A stretch of 43,188 nt of DNA, taken from Bacteroidota bacterium (lineage in GTDB: Bacteria > Bacteroidota > Bacteroidia > Flavobacteriales > Weeksellaceae). Position numbers and translations under genes: made by a program. Shown here one piece after another: positions 17,491 through 26,219 of this stretch (positions within the stretch are counted from its first letter, which is position 1; each line of letters starts with the position of its first letter). The stretch is taken from NCBI GenBank assembly GCA_023461035.1, contig JAEWOD010000003.1:1-43188 (forward strand), given 5' to 3'. A model generated the notes under the pieces. That model was not told where the DNA came from. It saw nothing but the letters and a program-made list of their open reading frames with translations, and searched no databases.

Positions 17491-17936
17491 TGCGATTTAA
17501 ATCCATTATTTATATCAGTTTCGGTTTTTGTCTTTTTAGTTGTTCTGAAAAAGAGCCTGAAAAGACAAAGACCGATTCTTCATTTCAGCAGGTCTATGAA
17601 ATGTCTGACATGGCATTACTCATGGAAAAAATGTATGATGAGTTGGAAAAAAATCGTCAATTGGTTTTGGAAGGAAAATCGATTGGTGAATTTCCTTCTG
17701 AATTCAATAAAATCCATACAGCTGAAATGACACCCAGTTTTCAGCGTACGGAAGAATTTAATCGTCTGGCTAATTTATACCTTCAAAATCTAAAAAACCT
17801 TTACGATTCTAAGACCGATGACTCAAACCGAAAGGAATTTTACAACAATGCTGTGAAAAGTTGTATCACCTGCCATCGGTCAGATGCGGGTTGTATAGGT
17901 CCTGTAGATAGAATCGGGAAATTATTGATTGAATAA
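17490..17936 (+). CDS. Small c-type cytochrome lipoprotein
   Basis: The 148-residue protein has a lipobox at Cys18 (LFSC), a helical body and one haem-binding CXXCH motif near the C-terminus (C125-I-T-C128-H129), followed by GCIGPVDR. The position of the haem motif at the end of a four-helix-like body recalls cytochrome c' more than a class I cytochrome. It is probably anchored to a membrane and carries electrons. It is translationally coupled to the DUF4920 gene by TAATG and overlaps the convergent Nudix gene by 15 nt. Confidence 0.83.
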   Translation: MRFKSIIYISFGFCLFSCSEKEPEKTKTDSSFQQVYEMSDMALLMEKMYDELEKNRQLVLEGKSIGEFPSEFNKIHTAEMTPSFQRTEEFNRLANLYLQNLKNLYDSKTDDSNRKEFYNNAVKSCITCHRSDAGCIGPVDRIGKLLIE

Positions 17937-18536
17937 TCCTTGTTGAACCGGATTATTTTTCTCTAAAACGATTTTGATATTTTCGTAGGTGTTGTTTAGA
18001 ATTTCAGGAAGTTCCTCCGGACTTTTCCATTCGGCAATTCCGATTCCTTCTTCGGTTTGAGGAATTAATTCTTGATTTCCATCATAAAACATTTCATACC
18101 AATAAGTAGCTTTTAATTTCAGATTTTCCTGAAAATAAATGTGATATGTGACTGTAATCAAATTGTTTAGAGTTAAGTTGTTGATTCCGCATTCCTCTTC
18201 CACTTCACGCACAGCCGCAATTTCAGTTGTTTCTCCCTTTTCAACTTTGCCTTTGGGTAAATCCCATTTGTCTAAACGGTGAATGAACAAAATTTCATGA
18301 TTTGGATTTTGAACCAAACCTCCGGCTGCTTCCAGATAGGCAAAATAATTTTTGAATTTTTCCCAAAGCCGTTCTACGTTATGATGATAAATATTTACTT
18401 GAGAAACAGAAGAATTCCGCAAAAGAGCCATGGCTTCTTCAAATTGCCCCTCATTGTTAAATGATAGAATTTTTGAATTTACAACAGGTTTTTCACTTAG
18501 GGTTAGGGCTTTTTCATTGTAAAAAACTTTGTACAT
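17922..18536 (-). CDS. Nudix hydrolase
   Basis: The 204-residue cytoplasmic protein has a complete Nudix box, GX5EX7REUXEEXGU, at residues 96-118 (GKVEKGE...REVEEECGI), preceded by WDLPKGK. It should hydrolyse a nucleoside diphosphate linked to another group; the exact substrate is not shown. An N-terminal extension of about 70 residues precedes the fold. It is monocistronic on the minus strand, with a probable promoter at 18553-18560, and its 3' end overlaps the cytochrome gene. Confidence 0.9.
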   Translation of the reverse strand: MYKVFYNEKALTLSEKPVVNSKILSFNNEGQFEEAMALLRNSSVSQVNIYHHNVERLWEKFKNYFAYLEAAGGLVQNPNHEILFIHRLDKWDLPKGKVEKGETTEIAAVREVEEECGINNLTLNNLITVTYHIYFQENLKLKATYWYEMFYDGNQELIPQTEEGIGIAEWKSPEELPEILNNTYENIKIVLEKNNPVQQGLFNQ

Positions 18537-18552
18537 TTGGGAAGTTTGCTAA

Positions 18553-18560
18553 CAAATATA
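18553..18560 (-). promoter_or_regulatory. Probable -7 box (TATATTTG) of the Nudix gene
   Basis: On the minus strand the sequence reads TATATTTG, an exact TAnnTTTG match, only 17 nt before the ATG. The transcript would have a very short leader. Confidence 0.45.
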
Positions 18561-18577
18561 ATTAAAATTAGACTCAG

Positions 18578-18973
18578 ATGAATGTAAATACAGATAAAAC
18601 CCGATTTTCCAAAAACCAAAAGGATGCTTTTGCTTTTCTTTCCGATATGGAAAATTACCGTCAATTGATGCCTGACGATACCAAATCCTTTGAAATTCAT
18701 GAATCCGGTAACGGTTTTGCGGTTCAGATAGGAAGTCTTCCCAAAGTCGGGATGAAACTAAAAGAATCTACTCCTGATTCTCAATTGGTTTTTGAATCAC
18801 CATCTCCCAATTTTGAATATTATTTGACCATCAACATAGATCCGGTAGATGATTCCAGTTCAGATGTGACTTTAAATTTTGACGGGAAATTCAATATGAT
18901 GATCGAAATGATGGCCAAAGGCCCGTTGACCAATTTTATCAATACGATTTCTACGAAATTGAAAACCGTTTAA
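18578..18973 (+). CDS. SRPBCC (START-like) family protein
   Basis: The 131-residue cytoplasmic protein has a helix-grip layout: an N-terminal strand, a helical FSKNQKDAFAFLSDMENYRQLMP segment, a series of strands (FAVQIGSLPKVGMKLKE, SDVTLNFDGKF) and a long C-terminal helix (MMAKGPLTNFINTISTKLK). This is the SRPBCC pattern, a fold that binds hydrophobic ligands. The ligand is unknown. It is divergent from the Nudix gene (41-nt spacer) and convergent with the glycosyltransferase, with one nucleotide between stops. Confidence 0.78.
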   Translation: MNVNTDKTRFSKNQKDAFAFLSDMENYRQLMPDDTKSFEIHESGNGFAVQIGSLPKVGMKLKESTPDSQLVFESPSPNFEYYLTINIDPVDDSSSDVTLNFDGKFNMMIEMMAKGPLTNFINTISTKLKTV

Positions 18974-18974
18974 A

Positions 18975-19976
18975 TCATTTCAGGTCTGAAAATTTTTTCC
19001 GTTTCTGAATAAAATATTGATACGGGATAAATTTCTTTTCGAAATAATTCTTTTTTCCGGGTTTTCGGATATTTATATAATGAAATAATCGTTTGTAAAA
19101 TCCGAAATGCGAGTCCAAAACAGCCCAAAAATGAGGAAATCCTTCATAAAAAAGAAAAACAAATGAGGTGATTCCGTCCAGGCTGAGACGCAAAAAAACG
19201 ATGGAAAATGCTTTCCAAGCCGGAAGATTTTTGACGAGCATCCAAAGACTGTTTCGGAAATTCAGATAGGTTTTTTTCGGATTGGAGTTTTTCAATGTTC
19301 CACCACCCAAATGGTAAACTTTTGATTCGCCGCAATAAAATACTTTCTTGCCCGAGTTGTTAATCCGCCAACACAAATCGATTTCTTCCATGTGCGCAAA
19401 AAAACCTTCGTCAAATCTGCCGGAATTTAGGAAATCTTCTGTGCGGATAAAGAAGCAGGCTCCGCTTGCCCAAAATGTTTGAATGGTATCATTATATTGT
19501 CCGCCGTCTTCTTCCAAATCCCAGAAAACCCGTCCGCGGCAATACGGATAACCAAAATTATCGATGAAACCACCTCCGGCTCCAGCGTATTCAAAATGTG
19601 TCGGATTTTTATAATCCAGTATTTTGGGTTGGGCAACTGCAATTTCAGGATTAGATTCAAATAATCGTTCAATCGGTTCCAGCCAGTTTTCGGAAACCTT
19701 TACATCCGAATTTAACAAACAAAGAAGTTGGGGCTCAGATGTTGAAAGAATCTTTTTAATTCCTTCGTTATAACCTTTTGCATACCCGAAATTGTCTTCG
19801 TTTTGGACGATTTTGATTTGGGGATAATTGGAATTTAAAAATTCGATGGAATCATCATCGGAATTATTGTCGATGACATAAATGTCCGCCAATGGAGAGA
19901 ATTCGACTACAGAAGGCATAAATTCTTCCAACAATTTCCGTCCGTTCCAGTTCAATATGGCGACTGCGATTTTCAA
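18975..19976 (-). CDS. Family 2 glycosyltransferase
   Basis: The 333-residue protein has an N-terminal GT-A domain with IAVAILNWNG at the start, IDNNSDDDS, the NFGYAKGYNEG helix and LLNSDVKV at the metal site, followed by a GACFFIR/HMEEIDLCWR acceptor region typical of rhamnosyl- and related GT2 transferases. The C-terminal part carries amphipathic/hydrophobic stretches that could bind membrane. The start codon overlaps the stop of the acyltransferase gene (ATGA). It probably adds a sugar to a surface glycan or lipid, with donor and acceptor unknown. Confidence 0.9.
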   Translation of the reverse strand: MKIAVAILNWNGRKLLEEFMPSVVEFSPLADIYVIDNNSDDDSIEFLNSNYPQIKIVQNEDNFGYAKGYNEGIKKILSTSEPQLLCLLNSDVKVSENWLEPIERLFESNPEIAVAQPKILDYKNPTHFEYAGAGGGFIDNFGYPYCRGRVFWDLEEDGGQYNDTIQTFWASGACFFIRTEDFLNSGRFDEGFFAHMEEIDLCWRINNSGKKVFYCGESKVYHLGGGTLKNSNPKKTYLNFRNSLWMLVKNLPAWKAFSIVFLRLSLDGITSFVFLFYEGFPHFWAVLDSHFGFYKRLFHYINIRKPGKKNYFEKKFIPYQYFIQKRKKFSDLK

Positions 19977-20842
19977 TAGTCAATTCCTTTTTTATATTTC
20001 CATCGTTTATGACTCCAGAGCCAATTGTCGGGATTTTCTTGAATGGTTTCTTCTAAATGTTTAAAAAATTTATGCACGATTTCCATCGGTTCATAATTCT
20101 CACCATCGGGTAAAATTCTTTCAAAAGTAGTATGGTAATGACCTTGTTTTACTTTGACCATTTTGCAGAAAATAACCGCCATTTCTTTTTTGATGGCTAT
20201 TTTATCAAAACCGGTGAAAACAGGTGTGTTTTGATTCAAAAATTCTAAATCATAATGAATAGCTGATTTTTTAGGGCTTTGGTCTGCCACAAAAAGATAG
20301 GTGTGCTCACCGTTATTAGGTGTGCTCATCATATAGCGTGGCGTCTTTTTCATATCGAGCGGAATTGTCCCAAATTTTCCCCGTATCTGATTAATTCGCT
20401 CATCCCAAAATTCATTTTTTACTTTGTGGTAAACAGCTACCGTTGTTTCTGTATATAAATTGGGAGCTAAACCCACAAACCACTCCCAGTTGAAAACATG
20501 TCCAGCCATAAGGATGACATCCTTTCTTTCATTTTCACATTCTTTAAAAATATCTAAGTTGCTGTAGGTATGTCTTTTATTTAATTCTTCCTGTGAAATG
20601 GAGAAACTTTTGAGGGTTTCAACAGCATAATCGGCAAAGTTTTTATAGAATTTTTTCTGAATGGATTTGATTTCTTTCTCTGATTTTTCAGGAAATGAAT
20701 TTTTAAGATTCTGATAAACAGTTTTTCGTCTATATCCTATAAAATAATTCAAAACAATATAGAGCAACCAAGAAAATCCATATAGGATCTGCAAAGGCAG
20801 AAGTGAAAAAATGTATAATATTCCGTAGAAAATCCGGTTCAT
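19973..20842 (-). CDS. LpxL/HtrB-type lysophospholipid acyltransferase
   Basis: The 289-residue protein has an N-terminal membrane segment (about 5-35). The catalytic HX4E motif is at His115-Glu120 in AGHVFNWEW, and the later FVADQSPKK and PVFTGFDKIAIKK blocks are typical of lipid A acyltransferases. It transfers an acyl chain to a lipid A precursor or a related lipid at the inner membrane. The C-terminus (NWLWSHKRWK) also fits the family. It lies in a probable operon with the RluA-type gene upstream (9-nt gap) and the GT2 gene downstream (4-nt overlap). Confidence 0.9.
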   Translation of the reverse strand: MNRIFYGILYIFSLLPLQILYGFSWLLYIVLNYFIGYRRKTVYQNLKNSFPEKSEKEIKSIQKKFYKNFADYAVETLKSFSISQEELNKRHTYSNLDIFKECENERKDVILMAGHVFNWEWFVGLAPNLYTETTVAVYHKVKNEFWDERINQIRGKFGTIPLDMKKTPRYMMSTPNNGEHTYLFVADQSPKKSAIHYDLEFLNQNTPVFTGFDKIAIKKEMAVIFCKMVKVKQGHYHTTFERILPDGENYEPMEIVHKFFKHLEETIQENPDNWLWSHKRWKYKKGIDY

Positions 20843-20851
20843 TGAATGTTG

Positions 20852-21541
20852 TTAATCGGCAAATTTAAGACAATCCTGCCAAATCTTATCATGTGGCGGT
20901 GGCGCAACGATGGTCAGTTCTTCTTTTTTTACAGGATGAACGAAACTGATTTTTCGGGCATGAAGCGAAATGCTTCCATCGGGATTGGAACGTTTGGCGC
21001 CATATTTTAAATCTCCTTTGATAGGATGACCCATAAAACTCAATTGCGATCGGATCTGATGGGAGCGACCTGTAAATAAATCAACTTCCAATAAAGAATA
21101 ATTGTCCAAATTCCCCATAACTTTATATTCAAGTACGGCCAATTTTGCATCTTGGGTGGGTTTGGTATAAACGGTAACTTTATTGTTTTTCGGATTTTTT
21201 TTCAGATAATGTTCTAATCTTTCAAACGGTTTTTCCGGTTTTCCTTCGACAATCGCCCAATAAGATTTTTTTACATCCCGTGTTTTGAAAAGTTCGTTCA
21301 TTCGGGCAAGTGCCTTTCCGGTTTTGGCAAAAACGAGAATTCCGCTCGTAGGGCGGTCTAAACGATGAACCAATCCCAAAAACACATTTCCCGGTTTTTC
21401 GTCCCGGATTTTGATGAATTCTTTGAGCGAGTCTACTAATGGAACGTCACCTGTATCGTCACCTTGCGCCAATTCTCCTGATTTTTTATTGAGAATCAGC
21501 AGATGATTGTCTTCAAAAAGTATTTCCGGGTTTGCTTTCAA
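20852..21541 (-). CDS. RluA-family pseudouridine synthase
   Basis: The 229-residue protein has the RluA catalytic motif HRLDRPTSG with the nucleophile Asp62, plus FTGRSHQIRSQL and GDLKYG blocks further on. It isomerises uridine in rRNA or tRNA. It lacks an N-terminal S4 domain, as do short members such as RluA, TruC and RluC-like proteins, so the exact site cannot be named. It lies 34 nt downstream of panB and is probably co-transcribed. Confidence 0.92.
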   Translation of the reverse strand: MKANPEILFEDNHLLILNKKSGELAQGDDTGDVPLVDSLKEFIKIRDEKPGNVFLGLVHRLDRPTSGILVFAKTGKALARMNELFKTRDVKKSYWAIVEGKPEKPFERLEHYLKKNPKNNKVTVYTKPTQDAKLAVLEYKVMGNLDNYSLLEVDLFTGRSHQIRSQLSFMGHPIKGDLKYGAKRSNPDGSISLHARKISFVHPVKKEELTIVAPPPHDKIWQDCLKFAD

Positions 21542-21575
21542 AAAGAATATATGAACTAATTACTATTCACTAAAA

Positions 21576-22388
21576 TCAATATTGTTCCTTTTCATTTGGG
21601 AAGTTTACCGATTTTACGTCTTTCACATAATTCTGGACTGCAGCGGTAATTTCATCATACAAATTTAAATATCGACGTAAAAATTTGGGACTGAACTCAT
21701 GTGTCATTCCCAACATATCATGAACTACCAGGACTTGTCCATCACAATGGGAACCGGCACCAATTCCAATCGTAGGAATCGATATGCTTTCAGTTACTTT
21801 TTGAGCCAATGCTGCAGGGATTTTTTCCATCACGACAGAAAAAGCACCCGCATCTTCAAGATGTTTGGCGTCATCCAATAACTTCCGGGCTTCCGCTTCT
21901 TCCTTAGCACGAACTTTATAGGTTCCAAATTGGTAAATGGATTGAGGTGTCAATCCCAAATGTCCCATAACCGGAATTCCGGCATTGACAATTCGTTTTA
22001 CCGATTTTTCGATTTCAATTCCACCTTCTAATTTTACAGCATGAGCTCCTGATTCTTTCATGATTCGAATCGCTGAGTCAAGAGCTCTTTGAGGATCGGA
22101 TTGATAAGTCCCAAATGGTAAGTCAACTACTACCAAGGCTCTTTCAACTGCTCTTACCACTGACTGTGCATGGTAAATCATTTGATCCAGCGTGATAGGC
22201 AAAGTTGTTTCATGTCCTGCCATAACGTTGGACGCCGAATCTCCAACCAAAATCGCATCCACACCACCGGCATCTACCATTTGGGCGATGGTAAAATCGT
22301 AAGAAGTAAGCATGGAGATTTTTTCTTTTCCCTTCATACTTCTCAGGGTTTCGGTGGTGATTCTTTTTATTTCTTTGTTGATGGACAT
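21576..22388 (-). CDS. panB: 3-methyl-2-oxobutanoate hydroxymethyltransferase
   Basis: The 270-residue enzyme makes ketopantoate from 2-oxoisovalerate and methylene-tetrahydrofolate, the first step of pantothenate and CoA synthesis. The TIM-barrel signatures are clear: MLTSYDFTIAQMVD, ILVGDSASNVMAGH, DLPFGTY, AVKLEGG, PVMGHLGLTPQS, PTIGIGAGSHCDGQVLV. The length is as expected. It is the first gene of a probable four-gene minus-strand operon and is divergent from ugd. Confidence 0.97.
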   Translation of the reverse strand: MSINKEIKRITTETLRSMKGKEKISMLTSYDFTIAQMVDAGGVDAILVGDSASNVMAGHETTLPITLDQMIYHAQSVVRAVERALVVVDLPFGTYQSDPQRALDSAIRIMKESGAHAVKLEGGIEIEKSVKRIVNAGIPVMGHLGLTPQSIYQFGTYKVRAKEEAEARKLLDDAKHLEDAGAFSVVMEKIPAALAQKVTESISIPTIGIGAGSHCDGQVLVVHDMLGMTHEFSPKFLRRYLNLYDEITAAVQNYVKDVKSVNFPNEKEQY

Positions 22389-22435
22389 TGTCTTCTAATT
22401 TTCGGCTAAGATAGGGTTATTTCGCAGGATTTACT

Positions 22436-22443
22436 TACTTTTG
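22436..22443 (+). promoter_or_regulatory. Probable -7 box TACTTTTG of the sugar-nucleotide cluster
   Basis: An exact TAnnTTTG match lies in the spacer between panB and ugd, 73 nt before the ugd ATG. A TTA 16 nt upstream may serve as the -33 element. Confidence 0.6.
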
Positions 22444-22516
22444 CAACGCCAAAATTGATCGAAAATATTTCTCTTTTATGCATGATTCAGAAGGAGACAA
22501 AACAAATTAGAAAAAA

Positions 22517-23839
22517 ATGAAAATAACAGTAGTAGGCACCGGATATGTAGGATTGGTTTCAGGAACTTGTTTTGCCGATGTCGGTATAGAAGTGGTTTGT
22601 GTGGATATTGATGCCAATAAAATTGAAAAATTGAAAAACGGCATCATTCCTATTTATGAACCGGGATTGGAAGAATTAGTAGAAAGAAACTACCAAAATG
22701 GCCGATTGAAATTTACAACTGATTTGGGAGAAGCCATTCAGGGCAGTGAAGTTGTTTTCATTGCGGTAGGTACTCCTCCGGGAGAAGATGGTTCTGCCGA
22801 TTTGAGTTATGTACTCGGAGTAGCAAAAGAAGTAGGCGAAAAGATGTCCGATTATTTGGTGGTTGCAACAAAAAGTACGGTTCCGGTGGGAACAGGTCAA
22901 AAAGTGAAAGCCGAAATAGAAAAGGCTTTGCAGGGTCGGAATTCTAATTTGGCCTTTTCTGTGGCATCCAATCCTGAATTTTTAAAAGAAGGAGCTGCTG
23001 TTGAAGATTTTCTAAAACCGGATCGAATTGTAATCGGAACAGAAGATGAAGCCGCTCAAAAAATTATGCAACGTTTGTACAAACCTTTTCAGTTAAGCGG
23101 TGAACGAATTGTATATATGGATATTCCATCGGCCGAAATGACTAAATACGCTGCCAATGCTATGCTGGCAACTAAAATCAGCTTTATGAACGACATCGCC
23201 AATCTTTGTGAAAGAGTAGGAGCCGATGTCAATATGGTGCGCAGAGGAATAGGTTCTGATCCGAGAATCGGAAATAAGTTTATTTATCCGGGTGTGGGTT
23301 ATGGAGGTTCTTGTTTTCCAAAAGATGTGAAAGCAATTATCCGCACAGCAAAACAATATGATTATGAATTAAAAGTTTTGCAAGCAGTAGAAGATGTCAA
23401 TGATGCCCAAAAACATGTGTTGGTTGAAAAAGTGAAAAAGCATTTCGGGAATGATTTGACCGGAAAAACATTTGCACTTTGGGGATTGAGTTTTAAACCC
23501 AATACGGACGATATGCGCGAAGCACCTTCATTGGTCATCATCGATGAATTAAAAAAACTGGGAGCGGAAGTAAAAGCCTATGATCCGGTTGCGATGGAAC
23601 ATGCCCGTGAATTTTATTTGGGTGATAAAATTAGCTATTGTAAGGATGCTTATGAAGCAGCCAACGATTCAGATGCTTTGTTATTGGTAACGGAATGGTC
23701 CGAATTCAGAATTCCCAATTGGGATGTTTTGGGGAAACTGTTGAATAACAAAGTGATTTTTGACGGACGAAATATTTACGATGCCCCATATCTCAAAGAA
23801 TTGGGATTTGACTACTACGGAATCGGATTAAAAGGTTAA
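22517..23839 (+). CDS. ugd: UDP-glucose 6-dehydrogenase
   Basis: The 440-residue protein oxidises UDP-glucose to UDP-glucuronate with NAD. It has the N-terminal Rossmann motif GTGYVG (7-12), the NPEFLKEGAAV block, the catalytic Cys266 in GGSCFPKD, and a C-terminal UDP-binding domain with LSFKPNTDDMREAPS. UDP-GlcA is a precursor of acidic surface polysaccharides. It is the first gene of a plus-strand run to 28657. Closely related UDP-sugar dehydrogenases (for example acting on HexNAc) cannot be excluded, but the length and motifs fit Ugd. Confidence 0.94.
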   Translation: MKITVVGTGYVGLVSGTCFADVGIEVVCVDIDANKIEKLKNGIIPIYEPGLEELVERNYQNGRLKFTTDLGEAIQGSEVVFIAVGTPPGEDGSADLSYVLGVAKEVGEKMSDYLVVATKSTVPVGTGQKVKAEIEKALQGRNSNLAFSVASNPEFLKEGAAVEDFLKPDRIVIGTEDEAAQKIMQRLYKPFQLSGERIVYMDIPSAEMTKYAANAMLATKISFMNDIANLCERVGADVNMVRRGIGSDPRIGNKFIYPGVGYGGSCFPKDVKAIIRTAKQYDYELKVLQAVEDVNDAQKHVLVEKVKKHFGNDLTGKTFALWGLSFKPNTDDMREAPSLVIIDELKKLGAEVKAYDPVAMEHAREFYLGDKISYCKDAYEAANDSDALLLVTEWSEFRIPNWDVLGKLLNNKVIFDGRNIYDAPYLKELGFDYYGIGLKG

Positions 23840-23862
23840 ATTTATTTTTCAATTAAATAGCT

Positions 23863-24303
23863 ATGAAAGTTGGAATTACGTTCAGTTCGTTTGATTTGCT
23901 GCATGCCGGTCATATAAAAATGCTGGAAGAAGCAAGAAGAAACTGTGATTATTTGATCGTTGGGCTACAAACTGATCCCACGCTCGATCGTCCCGAGAAA
24001 AATAAACCGACCCAAACGGTTGTGGAGCGATATATCCAATTAAAGGGATGCAAATTTGTGGACGAAATCGTTCCTTATGCGACGGAACAAGATCTGGAAG
24101 ATATTTTACGTTCTTTTAAAATTGATGTTCGGATTTTGGGGGACGAGTATATAGACAAAGATTTTACGGGAAGGAAATATTGTGAAGAAAAAGGAATCGA
24201 ATTGTATTTTAATAAAAGAGATCATCGTTTCTCAAGTTCCGGCTTACGCAAAACGGTTCATGAGATCGAAAACCTGAAAATCATTCATAAAAAAGTCAAT
24301 TGA
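23863..24303 (+). CDS. TagD-like cytidylyltransferase family protein
   Basis: The 146-residue nucleotidyltransferase has HAGH (14-17) as the CTP-binding HxGH motif and a late RFSSSGLRK element in the place of the RTEGIST motif. It resembles glycerol-3-phosphate cytidylyltransferase (TagD) and would make a CDP-activated alditol for a surface polymer or lipid. The changed second motif (SSSGLR) makes the substrate uncertain. It lies in the middle of the sugar-nucleotide cluster, 23 nt after ugd and one nucleotide before rfbB. Confidence 0.85.
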   Translation: MKVGITFSSFDLLHAGHIKMLEEARRNCDYLIVGLQTDPTLDRPEKNKPTQTVVERYIQLKGCKFVDEIVPYATEQDLEDILRSFKIDVRILGDEYIDKDFTGRKYCEEKGIELYFNKRDHRFSSSGLRKTVHEIENLKIIHKKVN

Positions 24304-24304
24304 T

Positions 24305-25354
24305 TTGAATAAAACCATCATCATTACAGGCGGCGCCGGATTTATCGGTTCACATGTAGTTAGAGAATTTGTAAAGAATTATCCTCATTACAAAATCATC
24401 AATCTGGATGCTTTGACCTATGCGGGGAATTTGGAGAATTTAAAAGATATAGAAAACGAGCCCAATTATGTTTTCATAAAAGCGGATATCACGGATGAGC
24501 GACGAATGGAGGAAATTTTTCAAGAATTTCAGCCGGACGGTGTGATTCATTTAGCGGCGGAATCTCATGTGGATCGTTCTATCAGTTCTCCTTTGGAATT
24601 TGTGAAAACCAATGTTTTGGGTACAGTCAATTTATTGAATGCAGCCAAGAAACTTTGGAATGGAAATTTTGAAGGGAAACGTTTTCATCATGTTTCTACA
24701 GACGAAGTCTATGGCGCACTGGGTGAAACCGGATTTTTTACAGAAGAAACCAATTACGACCCGCATTCGCCTTATTCGGCTTCCAAAGCGAGTTCCGATC
24801 ATTTTGTCCGCGCTTATGCCGATACTTATGGAATGCCGGTTATACTGACCAATTGTTCCAATAATTATGGTCCAAATCATTTTCCGGAGAAATTGATTCC
24901 GCTTTGTATCCATAATATCATCAACAAAAAGCCATTGCCAATTTATGGTGACGGAAAATATACCCGGGATTGGTTGTATGTGATTGATCATGCAAAAGCC
25001 ATTGATTTGGTGTTTCATAAAGGTAAAAATGGAGAGAATTATAATGTCGGCGGGTTTAATGAATGGCAGAATATAGATTTGGTAAAAGAATTATGTCGTC
25101 AGATGGATGAGAAATTAGGCCGAGAGAAAGGGGAGAGTGAACAATTGATTACGTTTGTAAAAGACCGTCCGGGGCATGATTTGCGGTATGCGATAGATGC
25201 TTCAAAAATCAACCGGGAATTGGGATGGAGTCCAAGTGTGACTTTTGAAGAAGGGTTGAGTCTTACGATTGATTGGTTTTTGGAAAATCAAGAATGGCTG
25301 AATTCGGTTACTAGCGGAAATTATCAAAAATATTACGAGCAACAATACAATTAA
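24305..25354 (+). CDS. rfbB: dTDP-glucose 4,6-dehydratase
   Basis: The 349-residue SDR enzyme has the NAD motif GGAGFIGSH at the N-terminus, the TDEVYG signature with Asp133-Glu134, and the catalytic Tyr157-x3-Lys161 in YSASK. It converts dTDP-glucose to dTDP-4-keto-6-deoxyglucose. The start is TTG, one nucleotide after the stop of the upstream gene, and the GGAGFIGSH motif at residues 9-17 fits that start. It is directly followed by rfbA, the preceding enzyme of the pathway. Confidence 0.95.
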   Translation: MNKTIIITGGAGFIGSHVVREFVKNYPHYKIINLDALTYAGNLENLKDIENEPNYVFIKADITDERRMEEIFQEFQPDGVIHLAAESHVDRSISSPLEFVKTNVLGTVNLLNAAKKLWNGNFEGKRFHHVSTDEVYGALGETGFFTEETNYDPHSPYSASKASSDHFVRAYADTYGMPVILTNCSNNYGPNHFPEKLIPLCIHNIINKKPLPIYGDGKYTRDWLYVIDHAKAIDLVFHKGKNGENYNVGGFNEWQNIDLVKELCRQMDEKLGREKGESEQLITFVKDRPGHDLRYAIDASKINRELGWSPSVTFEEGLSLTIDWFLENQEWLNSVTSGNYQKYYEQQYN

Positions 25355-25355
25355 G

Positions 25356-26219
25356 ATGAAAGGGATTATACTTGCAGGAGGTTCAGGAACGCGACTTTAT
25401 CCATTGACTATTTCAGTTAGTAAACAGCTGATGCCGGTTTATGATAAACCGATGATTTACTATCCACTTTCGACATTAATGCTTGCCGGAATACGGGATA
25501 TTTTAATCATAACTACCCCTCAAGACTCTGAACCATTTCAACGATTATTGGGAGATGGTTCCCAGATTGGTTGTAAAATCGAATATAAAGTTCAGCCAAG
25601 TCCAGATGGTTTAGCGCAAGCTTTTATCATAGGAGAGGAGTTCATAGGAGAGGATTCAGTTGCGCTGGTTTTAGGCGATAATATTTTTTACGGAACCGGA
25701 TTGAGGAGTTTGCTTGAAAGTAAAGCAAATATAAATGGAGGTTGTGTGTTTGCTTATCAAGTTTCTGACCCTGAGCGTTATGGCGTAGTGGAATTCGATA
25801 ATAACTTTAAGGCTATGTCCATCGAAGAAAAACCTGAAAATCCAAAATCCAATTATGCAGTTCCCGGATTGTATTTTTATGATAATCGTGTGGTTGAATT
25901 TGCCAAAAACCTGAAACCTTCTCATCGGGGTGAATTGGAGATTACCGATATCAATAAAATTTATCTGGAATTGGGCGAATTGGAAGTCGGCATCATGGGA
26001 CGGGGAACGGCTTGGTTGGATACAGGAACTTTTGATTCTTTACATGAGGCATCTGAATTTGTGAAAATTATTGAAAAACGCCAGGGATTTAAAGTCAGTT
26101 GTATCGAAGAAATCGCTTATCGTCTGGATTTCATTAATAAAGATCAACTACTCAAATCCGCAGAGAAATATGGAAAAAGCGGATATGGTGATTATTTGAA
26201 GGGATTGATCAAGGAATAA
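25356..26219 (+). CDS. rfbA: Glucose-1-phosphate thymidylyltransferase
   Basis: The 287-residue enzyme makes dTDP-glucose from dTTP and glucose-1-phosphate. The N-terminal GGSGTRLYPLT nucleotide loop, KQLMPVYDKPMIYYPLS, LGDNIFYG, EEKPENPKSNYAVPGLYFYD and GRGTAWLDTGTFDSL blocks are diagnostic, and the length is typical. One nucleotide separates it from rfbB, and its stop overlaps the next gene (TAATG). rfbC and rfbD are not in this window. Confidence 0.96.
   Translation: MKGIILAGGSGTRLYPLTISVSKQLMPVYDKPMIYYPLSTLMLAGIRDILIITTPQDSEPFQRLLGDGSQIGCKIEYKVQPSPDGLAQAFIIGEEFIGEDSVALVLGDNIFYGTGLRSLLESKANINGGCVFAYQVSDPERYGVVEFDNNFKAMSIEEKPENPKSNYAVPGLYFYDNRVVEFAKNLKPSHRGELEITDINKIYLELGELEVGIMGRGTAWLDTGTFDSLHEASEFVKIIEKRQGFKVSCIEEIAYRLDFINKDQLLKSAEKYGKSGYGDYLKGLIKE

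Noticed and set aside
24632..25018. 128-residue minus-strand ORF
   Set aside because: Antisense to rfbB, with no recognisable domain and no start context.
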